DNA of 64,000 bases from Micrasema longulum (lineage: Eukaryota; Arthropoda; Insecta; Trichoptera; Brachycentridae): positions 1 to 64,000 of the forward strand of contig JAGVSM010003811.1 of NCBI GenBank assembly GCA_022494885.1. The letters run 5' to 3'. The notes beneath the pieces were generated by a model, which was not told the origin of the DNA, did not search any database, and saw only the letters and a list, made by a program, of their open reading frames with translations. The position numbers and the translations under genes are program-made. Below are positions 21,916 to 34,311 of this stretch, piece by piece (position 1 is the first letter of the stretch; the number at the start of each line of letters is the position of its first letter).

Positions 21916-24900
21916 TATTTGATTTGAGTGAGTCTAATTTACATCATTAAATTAGAGTGCACTCGACGATAGATAACTGAAACCTAGCTCCGTGCGTGTG
22001 CAGTATTTATGTATGTTAATATGACTCGTTCCTCCTCCATACTCCATACTCCTAATACCACTCTGAGGGCGGACGCTGACACTGGCTTCATTCATATTAC
22101 AAAATTTATAATAAATTACATGATAGTTATCAATATTTACGCCATTAGTTTGCAGATGTGTTCATTTTATATCTTTGCTGTATTCTGTACTGGTTGTTTA
22201 ACTAAATCTGGCGCGTTCGCAAAACTCACACAAGCGCATTTAAAATCTACAGGATGTTGATTTTAAAAAGTTAATATAAAATTTTAACCAAATGTGGTAT
22301 CTTCGTTTATTCTTTTTTTTTATTTGTTTAGGAAACAGAACAGTTTTTATATAAGAATCTTAGGCCTCAAAAATCAATTTGTCGCGCCCGCCACAGGCCT
22401 CGTACTATGGCCATGTGTGGCGTTTTTCACACGTTTTCGTATGTTTGAAAATAACGTCGCCACCGCCTTTGGCCCGCACCATGGACGCAGCCTTATATCT
22501 TTATTGTTTATCAATAAGTGTGTAGACATATTTTCTCCAATATAATTTGTACTGTGCATTTTAATAACACTGTATTAATTATTATTATAATGAACACAAA
22601 ATATTAAATAAAAAACATGCTTGTTTAAAAATAAATAAATATATGACATTGTCTTAAGCGGTTGTTTTTTGATCTTATCTAAAAGAGATTTTCAAAAACG
22701 TTAAATATAATATCAAGATTTTCAAAATCAATATTCTGTAAATTAAAAATGTTTTGCGTAAGTTTTGCAAAATTGCCAGCCGAAGATAATCGACCTATAT
22801 AGGATTTGATTAAACGAAAATATATATTTATAAATCAGTGTTTTATTGTATTACTTAATGCATATAATATTATATTATCGAGTACATAATACTATATTTT
22901 TACCATTAAGAATCGCAGCGACATTCAGACAAACGCAGAAGCATCCTGTGTATATTTTATTTCCATATCATAAGCAACTAACAACGTAATAGTTGTCTAT
23001 GTCACGCTCATAAGCGCGTCTGAGATAGAGAGACACAGATTATTTTCATTAATGCGTATGCCGTGCGATGTCATACCGTTAGCTTATTCACAAATACTAC
23101 ACAATGCGTTTGTAAGTATTGCGAACGCGCCAGCTTTTAAAAAATCCACCAGTACTCACTGACAACCGCATTTTCACGCGAACACCGGTAACGTCATTAC
23201 CTTTCGAGTTTTTATAGTAAATAGATTTCGAAATTTCGACATAAAAAGCAATATTATTTTAAGACTCATTTGAAAATGGCTTTTTACTCTCTGGTAGAGC
23301 AATGTCGCAATGTTGGAAAATACCGTACTCGGCACTAGCTCGCTATTCGACTCCCTGTCGCTTGTCGCTTGTCGCGAGTCGCGAGGCAAAAACACCAACT
23401 CGAGAAGAAAAGCATCGATCTCATAGCTAGAATATAGTTGGTGTTAAAACGTTTAATTGATTCAGTAAACTGGTTACGGGGTGACCGGTGGCAGTAGCGA
23501 CCGGTGCATTGTAGACCCATCATTACGATTACTGGTTCCGATCGTCGCGCGTCGATCAATGGAACTTATTTCATCGCACGAAGGTCGAGTCTCAACATTG
23601 TCGAGAAATAGAAGACACGTTATTTGTCATATGTCATATTATACGAGACAACGCAACGGCCCAAATCTACTCGTTTATATTTCTCTTGGACGGTCATAGA
23701 AGAGCATCACCTACTTTTTTTCTTCCTTTTTTTTAAATTGGGGATTATCATTTTGCAATTTCCATTTTATGTTGTTGTTCTTTTTCTGTTTTTTACATCT
23801 AGTTTTTTTATTTTGTCCGATCTGCTCAGGTAGATCCACGAAACATGAGTACCTACGCCTTCCCATTAGGTACATTCGATTTAATAAAATTAACATTGAT
23901 TTCCCGATTTCACGATTTAATCCTGTAAACATTTTAAGTTTGTAAGTGAAAATTCTTGATGGAAGTTCATTGTAATTTATTATAGAAATAAAAGACGAGT
24001 GATACTTTGATCCACGAATTTGGAATATCCAGTGACCAGTTTCATCGCTGTCGCGACATCTTCGAAACTGGCATCTTTATTAAGAAATTCAATGTATTTA
24101 TACAAAACAGAGGTAAGGGTAGAGAATTCAAAATTATATGGGAGTAAATTAAATTAAATTAAATTATTTTTGTCTTATGGATAATCAACAAAATGTTTCA
24201 TTTTAACTAATGAGTTTAACTAAAAATAATACCGACATTTAATTCTAAGAAAGATTTTAAATTACTTGTTATATGTATGAAATCTTGATTTAAATTTTTA
24301 CTATCCTTTGATAAGCTTTAAATAGTCGAATCACTGCCTTGAAAACGCATGTAAAATTTCGTATTTTTGACAATTTTTGTGTCAAATATGCTATTTTTTG
24401 TATTTAACATGTTCGTCTAACCTGTAATAATATTCTATACTTTGAAAAAAAACGTAAAAACTTTTCGTTTATTTATTTTATTTTTCTTTCAAAGCAATAA
24501 TTTTCTTATATTTCGAATTTTTAATCCATTTCAGCGAGCCAAAGATGATATTTTAAAAAGTTTTTTTTTGTTTTTCTTATTGTCATAAGCCAATTACAAC
24601 TTTTGAGACCTATTTCAGAAATTAAACATGGAGTCAAGTGATGAAAATAAACCTTTTAATAAAAAAGCATTACAGTGGTATTTTTGTAAAAAAAAAACAA
24701 TGTCATGAATAAACGTGGACAATTCGATTACACTTCATTTTCCTAGGTTAATCATTATCCTCTGATACAATCATAACACTGTGAAGATCCTATGCAAAAT
24801 ATTTATTCGTGAATATCGACGCTCCGATTTCTGTCGAAACTCAACCGGGCAGCGTCACAAGTTACAACACTCCCGCATTCCTTTCGTGCGTCCGCATGTC

Positions 24901-25334
24901 CGCAATAGTATCCCCGAATCGGGCACGCGTCTCACTACTCCGACTCCGTTAGGAGACTCTGCCCCGCGACGGCCGTGACGGGGGCACAAGGGTCGCCCGT
25001 CGACGGCGACGGCGATGGTGGCCTCCGAATACGTACTGCTATTATTTGTCCGCGCCTGTCTGTTGCGGCTCTAGTAAAAATATTGTGTCATTTCATTGAC
25101 TTCGGTCGTGCGTCGTGCGGTGCGCTTGCTACTGCGGATATACAATATACTATATACTCACTCGAAATGCATAAGGTTTACGTACGAGTACATTATGCAT
25201 CGTTTCAAATATATTCGGAATTAAGCCACAAATTTTTGCGTCTAAAAACGACGTTTTGACAAATTACTAATGTATTTTTTCTGAGTACCTTCAAACGGGG
25301 TTTTTCATATTTTTATATTTGAAATTTATTTTAT
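21916..25334. other. Long stretch without a supported gene
   Basis: No conserved ORF. Heptamer arrays occur at 22034-22058 (CTCCATA units) and 23356-23383 (TGTCGCT, TGTCGCT, TGTCGCG, AGTCGCG). A CpG-rich patch at about 24880-25065 contains overlapping ORFs on the + strand (24781-24978, 24975-25259) without domains. Much of the rest is AT-rich and may be intronic. Confidence 0.35.
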
Positions 25335-26110
25335 AACCCTTACGGATTATTACATTTATTTTACAAAAGTAATATATATGATTTTTTATTTATACTCTGT
25401 TGTTGATAATTATATTTTTTACGCTTTTTGAAACGTTTGTCCGAGTCTTTTGTTTAGTTTTGTCTGGTGGTTTTTTGTATACTTTCAGTCCGTGATTTAT
25501 AAGTCTCGATTGTCCTTGTCTTGTTTTGGAATGTTGTATGTGGTATTGTTCTGATATCCTTGTATTATGTCCATGTTTATTACAATTTTTTTCAAGTTTT
25601 AGTTCTTTGTCTACAATATTATCAGTGGCTAACTTATTAATAAATTTTAAAGATTCTAGTTGAAAAGGTTCATTCGCATTTGATTGTCTAGTTTTTTTTA
25701 AGAGTCCTTGAGTTGGTGTTAGATAAGGGAGGTCATATACTAGCTTCAATATTTTATTTTGCTGTCGTTGTAGTCTGTTTATGTCATTTTGGTTTCCTGT
25801 TCCCCATAGTTGTTGCATATAACATATTTTAGATTTGACATAGGCTTCATACATAAGAATTTTTCTGTTTGCGGAACAAAATTTTAGATTTTTTAAAATA
25901 GACTCGATAGTGTTGCTATTTTGCTAATTAAATCATTGATGTGAGCTGTCCATGTCAATTGTCTGTTTATTGTTAGTCCTAAATATTTAACACGTTAAAT
26001 TTCAATGAGTCGTTCTTCGTTTATGTAAGCATCTACGAGTATTTTATGCAATTTTTTTCTAGATTCAACATTTATAAAATTACATTTTTTTTTCATTAAA
26101 TGTAAGTAAG
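25335..26110 (-). pseudogene. CR1/Jockey-like ORF2 C-terminus (family C)
   Basis: Minus strand from about 26090: CNFINVESRKKLHK, then RVKYLGLTINRQLTWTAHIN. After a frame change a 154-codon open stretch (25854-25390) contains KSKICYMQQLWGTGNQND, INRLQRQQNKILKLVYDLPY and KHGHNTRISEQYHI. The stop at about 25390 is followed by a 3' UTR with AACCCTTACGG in reverse. Close relatives are at 39690-40470, 46268-46605 and 53233-53880. This is the least damaged of the four, yet it lacks all RT catalytic motifs. Confidence 0.85.
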
Positions 26111-28489
26111 TTTGTATTTGTCCATTTAGTCAACATAGTTAGGTCATCGTGTATGTCTTTGTTTGTAAATGCGTCAGTTTGATTTTTGTAAAATAGGTTA
26201 TTCTGCCTGTCGAGGGATTATTCTGCCTAGTGAAATTTATTTTATTTATGTACCTGTACCATTTTTTAAGCAGTTCAGTCAGTTCTATTGACATTTGAAA
26301 ATGTCTGTATTTTTTTACTCTAAAGTGAAAAAAGGTTTTTCTTAATGTGGTATAAATCGGCCGAGACGATAACCACTCAAACTTCATTGTGTTCCTTAGA
26401 TTGTATACACGACAGAATAGTATATTTTTCATATGTTTTACTTTTATCAGCATTCGGAATGTGTTATTACCTTTATAGTTTTTTTCAATTAGAAAAAATC
26501 ACTAAAATCACACAGCAGCTGACAAGCGAAAATATATATATTTGGGGTTATCCTGCCTAGTGTAAAAGATGAGTCCCTACTTTCTATGAAGCAGAAACAG
26601 CGTAAATTAAAAGTCACGGTAACATATTGGACCACCAGGGCTGGTATTCTGAACGGGATTGCGCGCGAAGAGATCGCTCTGTCAGCGTGTATTTAGTACA
26701 TAAATACGCGTTTAGAATGCGTTTCCTCCGCGCGCCATATTAATTAATATTAGAATTCTGTTATAAAAACGTCTTTTTTTATTTAACTTTACTTACAACT
26801 TCAAAACATTAGGGTGGGCCGATAATTTTTTTCTGAATTTTGAAATAAAAGGGTTCTAAAAAGTTGCCTTTTGGATTACTCGGAATGAAAAAATATCAAA
26901 AAAAGTTTTCGATACTACTTTTAGCCCTCAACCGAAGCTTGAAGTTTTCGAAAAAGTCGATTGCAACGGACTCACTAATCCAAAAAGTAATAAAAAACAG
27001 AATAAAGGCAGAATAACCCCGTTTGACGGTAGACATTAGCATATTGTTATCATTATCACTTGGCCTTGAAGGAGGAGATTCGGCAATATGAGAGCGCTCG
27101 CCCCGCACTGGCAGCCAGGCTCTACTCGGGGGACGAGAACTAACTTACGGGGACCCGTCACAGTAAACCTACTCGGGACGAGAGGAGCTCATTTAGTCCT
27201 GACCCCCATCTAAAAGAACAAGAATCATTATCCATCATTATCGTCTCAATCTTATTCAACGGTTCAAAGTATGACTACTGCATCAGTGGGTACCTGGGGT
27301 GAACCGTCCGGTGAATGAACGAATAGGGATTTTTAAAACTTATTTTCATATATTGAATATATCAGAAATGATCCAAATCGCCAGGAATGAACACTATTTT
27401 TAGTGAATGAACACCATAAAACCCAGTCAATTGATAGTTAAATTATTTTATTTAATCAACTTAGAAACCTGAATATTATTCGTAATTAATTATATAATAT
27501 TATTATAATTTTGTAAAATTGTATTAAAATTATAATCATATAAAAAGAGTATAAATAATAAACAATACCGTAGTTTCTACTACAGTGAAAATAAAAGACT
27601 GCAAAATTATGCCAAAAATAGCTAAATTAATAAATAAGCAACATGAATTTTCAGCATAATTTGTAATAAAAAGAGTAAATCAAGAAATACTGTCTTGTTT
27701 TTTAAAATATTCCCGGTATTTCTTACCCGTTAAACCAAACGGCATAGGTTTTTTTGTCTAACAGTTTTATTTTTACCTAATGCTATTTCGGGATACTTCA
27801 AAAAATTAAGGGGCATCGGGTTTTTTTTCTTAGGAAGAGTAGCTCCGACGGTCTTTAAAGTTAAAGGATTAAGAAGTCGTATCCGCAGTAAGCAGTGAGC
27901 AGTAAGGTACTCGCCTAGATTGGAATCGGCTGCGTTGACGCCATTGAACGTGGGCGTGGGTAGTTAATACTGGTTCATTCGCTGGAATAGGAAAACAAGA
28001 AATTGAACTGTTCATTTTAAGTCACTAATTTCTAATACACTTTAGTACATTTACTAGATTTTTCCAAATTTACCAGATAAGAGGTACCAGTAATTGAATA
28101 CCCTTTCATTGTATTAAGACATTTTCTTGGGCCAGTAAAGGAGCACTTAGTAATTTTATAAATAACGTCAAAACCCGACAAAATGAATCTAAATCAATGA
28201 ATTAAGGCATGTTCTACAAAAAGAATAATTCATTTGATTGTTTTAGTGTCGAGAGTAGCCACAGAGTTATCGACAAAAACAAATCATTCTTATCTGTAAT
28301 CTAATTTTTCCAAACAAACTACAACATGTGATTTTCCCAACACGGCCATGCTGTAACTGGTCCATGGCAGATACAGATATTTACTAATAACTAACAAAAT
28401 CATGTTGTCAATCAGAAAAAATATACAGTTCAGTATAAATGTACCGTTTTCATATTTTAGAAGAAAATATGCGTTTTGTTCATTTTTAA
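26111..28489. other. Long stretch without a supported gene
   Basis: No conserved ORF on either strand. A short direct repeat (ATTCTGCCTAGTG near 26220 and ATCCTGCCTAGTG near 26550) brackets about 330 bp but has no LTR features. Otherwise AT-rich. Confidence 0.35.
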
Positions 28490-29400
28490 AAAATATTTTA
28501 ACTATTTTTTTTTTGTTAACAATAAACATAAGAGGGAAAACAGAGTATTCAAAAAATAAAGGATAAATATATGGCAATGAAATACATATTAATAGTAAAA
28601 ATAACAAAAAATCCTACAAAGGAATGACCTGTTCGTGGGTAAACAAGAAAATGTCAATGAATTTTTGCTCTTATAATAAATAAACAGTTATATTTTTTGT
28701 GTAACATAAGAAAGATAAAATAAAATATTCTATAAAAGATTATATGGTATTTTTTTCATATAGTATAATTAAAAAAGGAAATAAAAAATACTATAAAAAA
28801 ACATTAAAATAATCCTTATTTTTAAAGGGCAACAATCATAGAAAAAAATAGTTCATATCTTTCGTTTGTATCCAGGATATTGCGTGTTTTTTAAAGTTTG
28901 GAATCAATGAAATATAAAAAAGAATTAAAATTTTTTGGTCCTATAAAATATGCATGTCTCTGTGCGAGCCTCGTTTTGCAATGTGGTATTTCCAACACAC
29001 GATTCCTTCTTTGACTTGATCTATTTGAGTTACTTGTAAACAAATTTTGGTTCTTAAATATATATTTGAAACATTAAAAACAATATATTTGTCTTATGTC
29101 TAAAAGTTTAGCTTGGAACAATTGGAAAGAGGGAAAAGTGCGATTTTTGTGAAGCATATTTTTAATATTAATTTTTGAACAGTTTCTAATGGTTTAATAT
29201 GGTTGTTGTAAGTTCCCCCCCATCCAATTATTCCATAGGAAAGCGATGACTGTACAAGTGTATAATATACTATTTTAATAGTATTTAGTTGGGCGTAAAT
29301 ACATAGTCGTTTCAACACATAGGTTAGTTTATTAACAATTATCTCAAGATGGTTGGTCCATTTAAGTTGACAGTCAATGATTACTCGGGGGGTATTCATT
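28490..29400 (-). pseudogene. CR1/Jockey-like ORF2 C-terminus and 3' UTR (family D)
   Basis: A 99-codon minus-strand stretch (29399-29100) contains LKWTNHLEIIVNKL, then VQSSLSYGIIGWGGTYNNHI. After the stop the homology continues in frame-shifted pieces (NVSNIYLRTKICLQV, NFKKHAISWIQTKD) to about 28840. The 3' UTR down to about 28500 (AACAATAAACATAAGAGGG, GAAATACATATTAATAG) has a clear relative at 57535-57655. The YGIIGWGG block also occurs at 43300, in a second copy of this family or a close one. Confidence 0.8.
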
Positions 29401-29775
29401 CACCGGACGGCTTTCCCACTAGGGCGGTCGATGTCGGAACTGTATACACTAGGAACTATCCTATTGACCGCAGCGTGTTTCTATAATTTGTTTCATGAAG
29501 ATAAGATGATCAGTCATTTTGCATATTTTTTTAGTGATCTCGTGCATGTTGGATTCGTTCCGACTGGTAAGAGTAGTGTAGTGGTGTTTTGTAGAGAAAA
29601 CAATATGTTTGTGTACTTGTAATTTGTACCTTGATGCAGTCGGCAGCGGCACATTCCGCGTCATCTTAGTAGTGTTTTTCGCACCTATTTAAGGTGATCA
29701 GTACCTCAGTTCGGGGACTGCGAAAAACTTTACGAATAAAATCGCCTATTAAATTAATACACGCCGCCCAACGAT
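29401..29775. other. Stretch without a supported gene
   Basis: Nothing recognised. Overlapping ORFs on both strands (29377-29622 plus, 29461-29664 minus) have no domain. Confidence 0.35.
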
Positions 29776-29912
29776 GTCGATCTTGCCGGAAGTCGAACGC
29801 GGGACCTCGAGCATGGTAGGCAATCGTGCTGACTACTCCGCTCCGAGGCCATCTTTATCATCATCACTCCCTTTCTGCACCTAATGGTGCATAGGGAATG
29901 GCATTCTCACAC
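29776..29912 (-). mobile_element. SINE tail followed by SINE head, minus strand
   Basis: Read on the minus strand, 29912-29851 is a family A 3' end (CCTATGCACCATTAGGTGCA, GAAAGGGAGTGATGATGATA). Immediately after it, 29850-29776 is a fresh tRNA-like head (GGCCTCGGAGCGGAGTAGTC, GAGGTCCCGCGTTCGACTTCC). Either one SINE inserted at the tail of another or a dimeric transcript was inserted. The head is cut shortly after the B box. Confidence 0.75.
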
Positions 29913-30107
29913 CGAACCAGTGTCCGAGATTTATGAGCCGCGGTGCTCTATTTTCCCTCTATTTGCCTTCTATCTTTCTTTCCACGTTACCGTGCAAGGA
30001 GAGGGGCATTCTTCTTATTGCAAAATATGTGACTGAAGTCTGAGGCTTTTCTTCTTTTGCCAGTTGTCGGAAATCCCTCTCTTAATCTAAATAATAATAA
30101 ACAAGTT

Positions 30108-30176
30108 ACGGCAGAGCGGGTTTCGAACCTCAAACATCTGTTCCACAGACCGCGACACTACCGCGGGACCATAACC
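30108..30176 (-). mobile_element. tRNA-like head of SINE family B
   Basis: Reverse-complemented, it reads GGTCCCGCGGTAGTGTCGCG followed by TTTGAGGTTCGAAACCC, matching the heads at 5045 and 59828. No body is recognised. Confidence 0.5.
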
Positions 30177-30252
30177 CGTCGCACTAGTAGGGTAATAAAA
30201 CCTAAACGACCACTAAACTACTTCAGCTGCATGTTTTAAATGAAACGAATGC

Positions 30253-30410
30253 AATGGTCCTTTTCACACATGCCACGCCAATCCACTCGGCCCGGTAATT
30301 TTACCGGGTACACCCTACAAAAGATGACAAATTTTGTACGTGTTTGTAGGACGTACCCGGTAAAATTACGGGGCCGGGTGGATTTGCGTGGCACGTGTGA
30401 AAAGGGCCAA
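30253..30410. mobile_element. Near-palindromic MITE-like element
   Basis: The left arm reads CCTTTTCACACATGCCACGC then CGGTAATTTTACCGGGTAC. The right arm is its inverse with about ten changes (GTACCCGGTAAAATTACG, GCGTGGCACGTGTGAAAAGG). The arms span about 75 bp each with almost no loop. Each arm also has its own small palindrome (CCCGGTAA, TTACCGGG). The ORFs on both strands here are produced by the palindrome. There is no clear target duplication. Confidence 0.75.
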
Positions 30411-30614
30411 TCGGTGCATACCGAATTACACACTTGTGTTCTTAAACGAGTAGAATAATATTTTACCAACATAAATTCGCAATACTAAAACTGCAAACGA
30501 TGAGAAAACTCTTCATCGTCGCACCCAGCGGTGCGAAGGGCACCGTACCATGTTGGGGAACCCAAAATAGCTCTTCGGTGGTCAAGTGAACCTAAGAAAA
30601 GAAATCGATCGGAG

Positions 30615-30790
30615 ATAAATCCGCCTCTTAGTCGGCGCGTCCGCCTACCGTGCTCGAGGTCCCGGTTCGATTCCTCTCCGGGAAGGATTTTTGTTAGGAT
30701 TTCATTGTTACCGGACGCGTAAGACTGATCACCTTACCTTTCGTGTAACGACATTGACTTATGCGCTGCAATCGAGTACCGACGCACTAC
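30615..30790 (+). mobile_element. SINE family A, diverged
   Basis: Head CCGCCTCTTAGTCGGCGCG, B box GAGGTCCCGGTTCGATTCC, then a shortened body with GACGCGTAAGACTGATCACC and CTTTCGTGTAAC. Its GAGGTCCCGGTTCGATTCC variant is shared with the copies at 29776 and 50885, suggesting a subfamily. Confidence 0.8.
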
Positions 30791-30963
30791 CCTTATTAAA
30801 AGTATTCGCATTATATAAAATCTATCCCGAGGAGTTTAGTTCCCCCTCGATCTCGAATCTTCTAGACCGACACAGTCTTCACAGTCTTCACGAGCAAACC
30901 TCGCTCTCTCGGTTATTGATTTTCTCGTAGGTTCATAATTGTGCAAAGGACCGCATACGGGTG

Positions 30964-30995
30964 TACGCTATACGCTGTACGCTGTACGCTGTACG
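30964..30995. repeat. Heptamer array (TACGCTG)
   Basis: TACGCTA once, then three perfect TACGCTG units and a partial TACG. Confidence 0.9.
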
Positions 30996-31164
30996 TGCAC
31001 GGTGTACACCTTTCGTGTCGCCATAACACGAAGAACTGGTAATGCAGGCAAGGAGGTTGGTGCAAAGCCTGGAATGTAAAATGCCCTTTTTCAATTTTAA
31101 ACTGAAACGAAAGAAACAAATATATGTTGAAATGAGTTTATGTTCGAAATACATATATGTTTTA

Positions 31165-31640
31165 GTAAAATTTATTTATTTATTTATTGATATACACGGC
31201 ACGTAGTGCCTTTTACTTTACAAAAAACATATATTGTGTAGAAATAAACACTTCAATACAGTAGATAAAAGAGGAAAAAAAAGCATAAAACGTTTATATG
31301 TGCATATTATATCACAATGGTTTCATTCAATTAACACGCTAACATATTTTGTAAAAAAATAAAAAGTCATTATAAGGAATAAAAAAACATCAAAAGGAAT
31401 ATAAAATTAAAAAGTTCGAAAAATGTTTTACATATGTATTTTTTTAAAATTATTTTTTTAAAAAAAGGACAGGTAGGTTTATCTATTAATCATAATTACA
31501 TTGAACAAAAAATACAAAATCCAAGTTAAGGAGAAAAAATGTTTTTTTTTAAAGTTAAAAATAAGAATCCAAAATGGCGTTGAATATTAAATTTGACGCT
31601 TTTGCCAATGTCATGTTGAATTATTTTATAAATAAACTGA
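31165..31640 (-). repeat. Probable non-LTR 3' UTR with terminal hairpin
   Basis: On the minus strand the segment ends near 31170 with GGCACTACGTGCC (5-bp stem, 3-base loop) and then TCAATAAATAAATAAAT. This is the same layout as the ends of other CR1/Jockey-like copies here. The preceding AT-rich 450 bp carries no coding sequence. Confidence 0.5.
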
Positions 31641-31859
31641 TTCGCAGTCGCGACCGGGCCCAAACGTCGCGCGTCGGGTCTGCAATCTGCAACATCAACG
31701 CGGGTAAGTTTAACCGTTCCGGAAAGTTATCTCCTTTCTCGTTTAAAAACTAAAAAGGAGAATTTCTCAACTAAACGATCATTCCTCCACCCGTACTCAC
31801 AGTGATGTTCGCGAAAATGCCAATACAAGTTTACTATTTGAAAATCTTCTTTCTTTTTC

Positions 31860-32010
31860 CACATCCGCTCCTGAGTGGAGCATGTGGACATCACCAGACG
31901 CCTCCGGGAGGCGCTATCGCTAGCCAGCGTTCTCGCCTCCTTCCGCGTCAATCCCGCGTCCCTTAGTTCCGCCGAAAGATCGACTTCGATGGCAGCAGTA
32001 GCGTACGCTG
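31860..32010 (-). pseudogene. Extreme C-terminus of an RTE-like element
   Basis: The minus strand reads LSAELRDAGLTRKEARTLAS followed by DSASRRRLVMST, matching the tail of the copy at 7.7 kb (MSELRDANLTREDEQELAAD). The upstream residues in the same frame do not match, so only the last 40 codons are assignable. Confidence 0.65.
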
Positions 32011-34311
32011 CGCATTCTAGCGGTCCAATTTTTGACCATTTTTTTCCGAAAATTATTTCCAAAGTGGCGCGTGCTATCGTCGTTGCGCCGGCAATATCTG
32101 TTACGCAATTTTTCATTTAGATTACGTAATTTTGTTTCAACAAACTAAGTACTCGTAATTAACTTTTCAAAATAAATTAAACGCTTTTTCCATTTTATCA
32201 GTAATAAAACATGAAATAAAAAAATCTATCGACAAAAGGTACATTGTTTTATTAATCTTCTCGACAGTTTTAAAATAGTTATCACCGGCGCAACGATGTT
32301 ATATCGGTTTCCAATGATTCGAATGTCCTTGGTTCGTTTCCCTACACTACACCGTGGACTTGACAGAGCTCCGTAGGAAAAATAATCCAATTACGTCACA
32401 TTGCAGGATCATCGAGGTCCGTTTTTGACCGAGACCTGGCCGAAATAATTCTGTCGCCAAATTTTCGCAGTAAATTCACGTTTTCGCGAAGAGCCTTACG
32501 CGTTTCGTGAACTGAACACTGATTTTTAAAGTAAATTTTCACGATTTGCGAGCGTCGTTCGAATAGAAGGCGTTCTATTATTAATTTGAGTATCCTCAAT
32601 CGTCACAGAACACAAATTTAAAAGAAAACCATTATCGGGTTGACGAGACTCGAGACAGTGTAACCGACGGAAAGTAAAGTTCTATCACGACAAAATAAAC
32701 ACCCGTTAATATGATTGTAATAGTGCGATGGTTGCGTGCCCGCGGAACACTTCACGCTGCGCACGGCGGTTCTTGGAACGTGGCACGCCATTGTTTTACA
32801 TACATAATATATCCTTCTGCCTTTCGCGCGGGTCCTGTTAGTCCGGTTAACAGCTTATTTCACGATTATAATATTTTTCCTTTCGTATCGGCTTCTGTCG
32901 GCGATAACGGTAACTGCCCGACTCGCGTTTTATATCGGAATATTGTCGTTTTGGAGTGTCGAGCCATCTGAGCAAACACGCGCGTGTCCATACTTCATTT
33001 CATACCGGCTGCTGACTGCTGGCTGCTGGCTGCCGGCTGCCGGCTGCCGGCCTCTCCGGCATCCAGGGATGCAGCGTACGGAGTGTGGACCTCCGCCCTC
33101 TCCTCTCTCTCTCTCTCCTGACCAGGCACGATGTATATTGTATCGCTTAATCATTTATCTAGTTACAATGTTTAGTTCTCTATAATTATGAACACGGGAA
33201 TCTCGCAATTAATGTGGCGGTGCACGCACATCCTCCTTCGCTGCTGGTCTGCGTTACTCGAGTTTGCCTGTCTGACCTTGTTTATTAGTTATGACGCTCG
33301 TTACCTTCAATATATTTTTTAATCGTCACTACAGGTTTTATCTGTTCAATACGTCTTTTGCGTTCAATCTACCCCTTTTATAAATTTAAATGGCCGAATA
33401 TATCTAAGAAAACGTGCCTAAATCTTCTGCAAATATAAATTAGAAAATTTACTTTATTTCAGCTTCGCGTGTTGAATTGGGACATAAGAAATCCGCATCT
33501 CGATAATAATTGTTATTATTATTTACGAATTATTCGTAAAAAAAGAACAATAATTTGTAAGAGGATATTAATAATAACTTAAGAATTAAGACACAATCAT
33601 AAAAATAAATTCATAAACTGAACAATATGGATCAAAATTAAAGCGCAAAATACGAACAACATTCTAAACGAAATATCATACTAATATTCAGTGCATGATG
33701 ATATTACCTCGGCATGTGCTTATTCAAATAATAGTATCGCCGGTGATACTCGTCTAAACTTTTTTTCACACGCGAACACCGAAAAGGCTCCTTTGAAACA
33801 GAATTGATCAGGATATCATATATACTCGTATGCAGGCTAATACTAGAAGCGGCAATATAATAAGAATAATTGCAGTCGACTCGGAGCGAAGGTCGACCCA
33901 CTTCATACTTAGATTAGTCTCTCGACTATTGTAGTATCACTCGATGAACGCTGCATTCGACAACATCCACTGCATATAAATATTCCGATGTTTATAAACA
34001 AAGCGTCCGGAGTCGGCGGACACGGCGGACACGGCGGCGGGACAGGATGACAGGATGACGGGAATAGCGGCCCGCGACACGCGACTATTTCCGTGCTGCG
34101 CCCGCCCCCGCCCCGAGCTGCCCAGCACCAGCGAGGACCATCTCGCCGGTGAACTCGCGGCCCAGACAGAATGCAGAAACAGACTTTTCGGACAAGAACC
34201 GGATCTGCCAATTTCATTTGTTTGAAATTGAAATCTTCCGTATCTTTCGAAAATACCTCGGTATTATCGATCGGTTTAAAAGTGGAGAAGTGACGCGATA
34301 AATAGAGATAA
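32011..34311. other. Stretch with CpG-rich patches and one heptamer array
   Basis: No supported gene. At 33007-33048 there are six 7-bp units (GGCTGCT, GACTGCT, GGCTGCT, then three GGCTGCC). A CpG-rich patch at about 34000-34150 includes a 9-bp repeat (GGCGGACAC). Overlapping ORFs on both strands in these patches have no recognisable domain. Confidence 0.35.

Noticed and set aside
26216..26565. Direct repeat TCTGCCTAGTG/TCCTGCCTAGTG as a possible LTR pair
   Set aside because: Only about 13 bases match, with no TG...CA ends, primer-binding site or gag/pol.
27303..29412. CCGTCCGGTGAATGAA at 27305 with its inverse at 29395, as possible ends of a 2.1-kb transposon
   Set aside because: A single 16-bp match over this distance is about what chance allows in 64 kb, and no transposase or target duplication accompanies it.
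30236..30472. Mirror-image ORFs of 78 and 72 codons
   Set aside because: They are produced by the palindromic element at 30253-30410 and read almost the same peptide on both strands.
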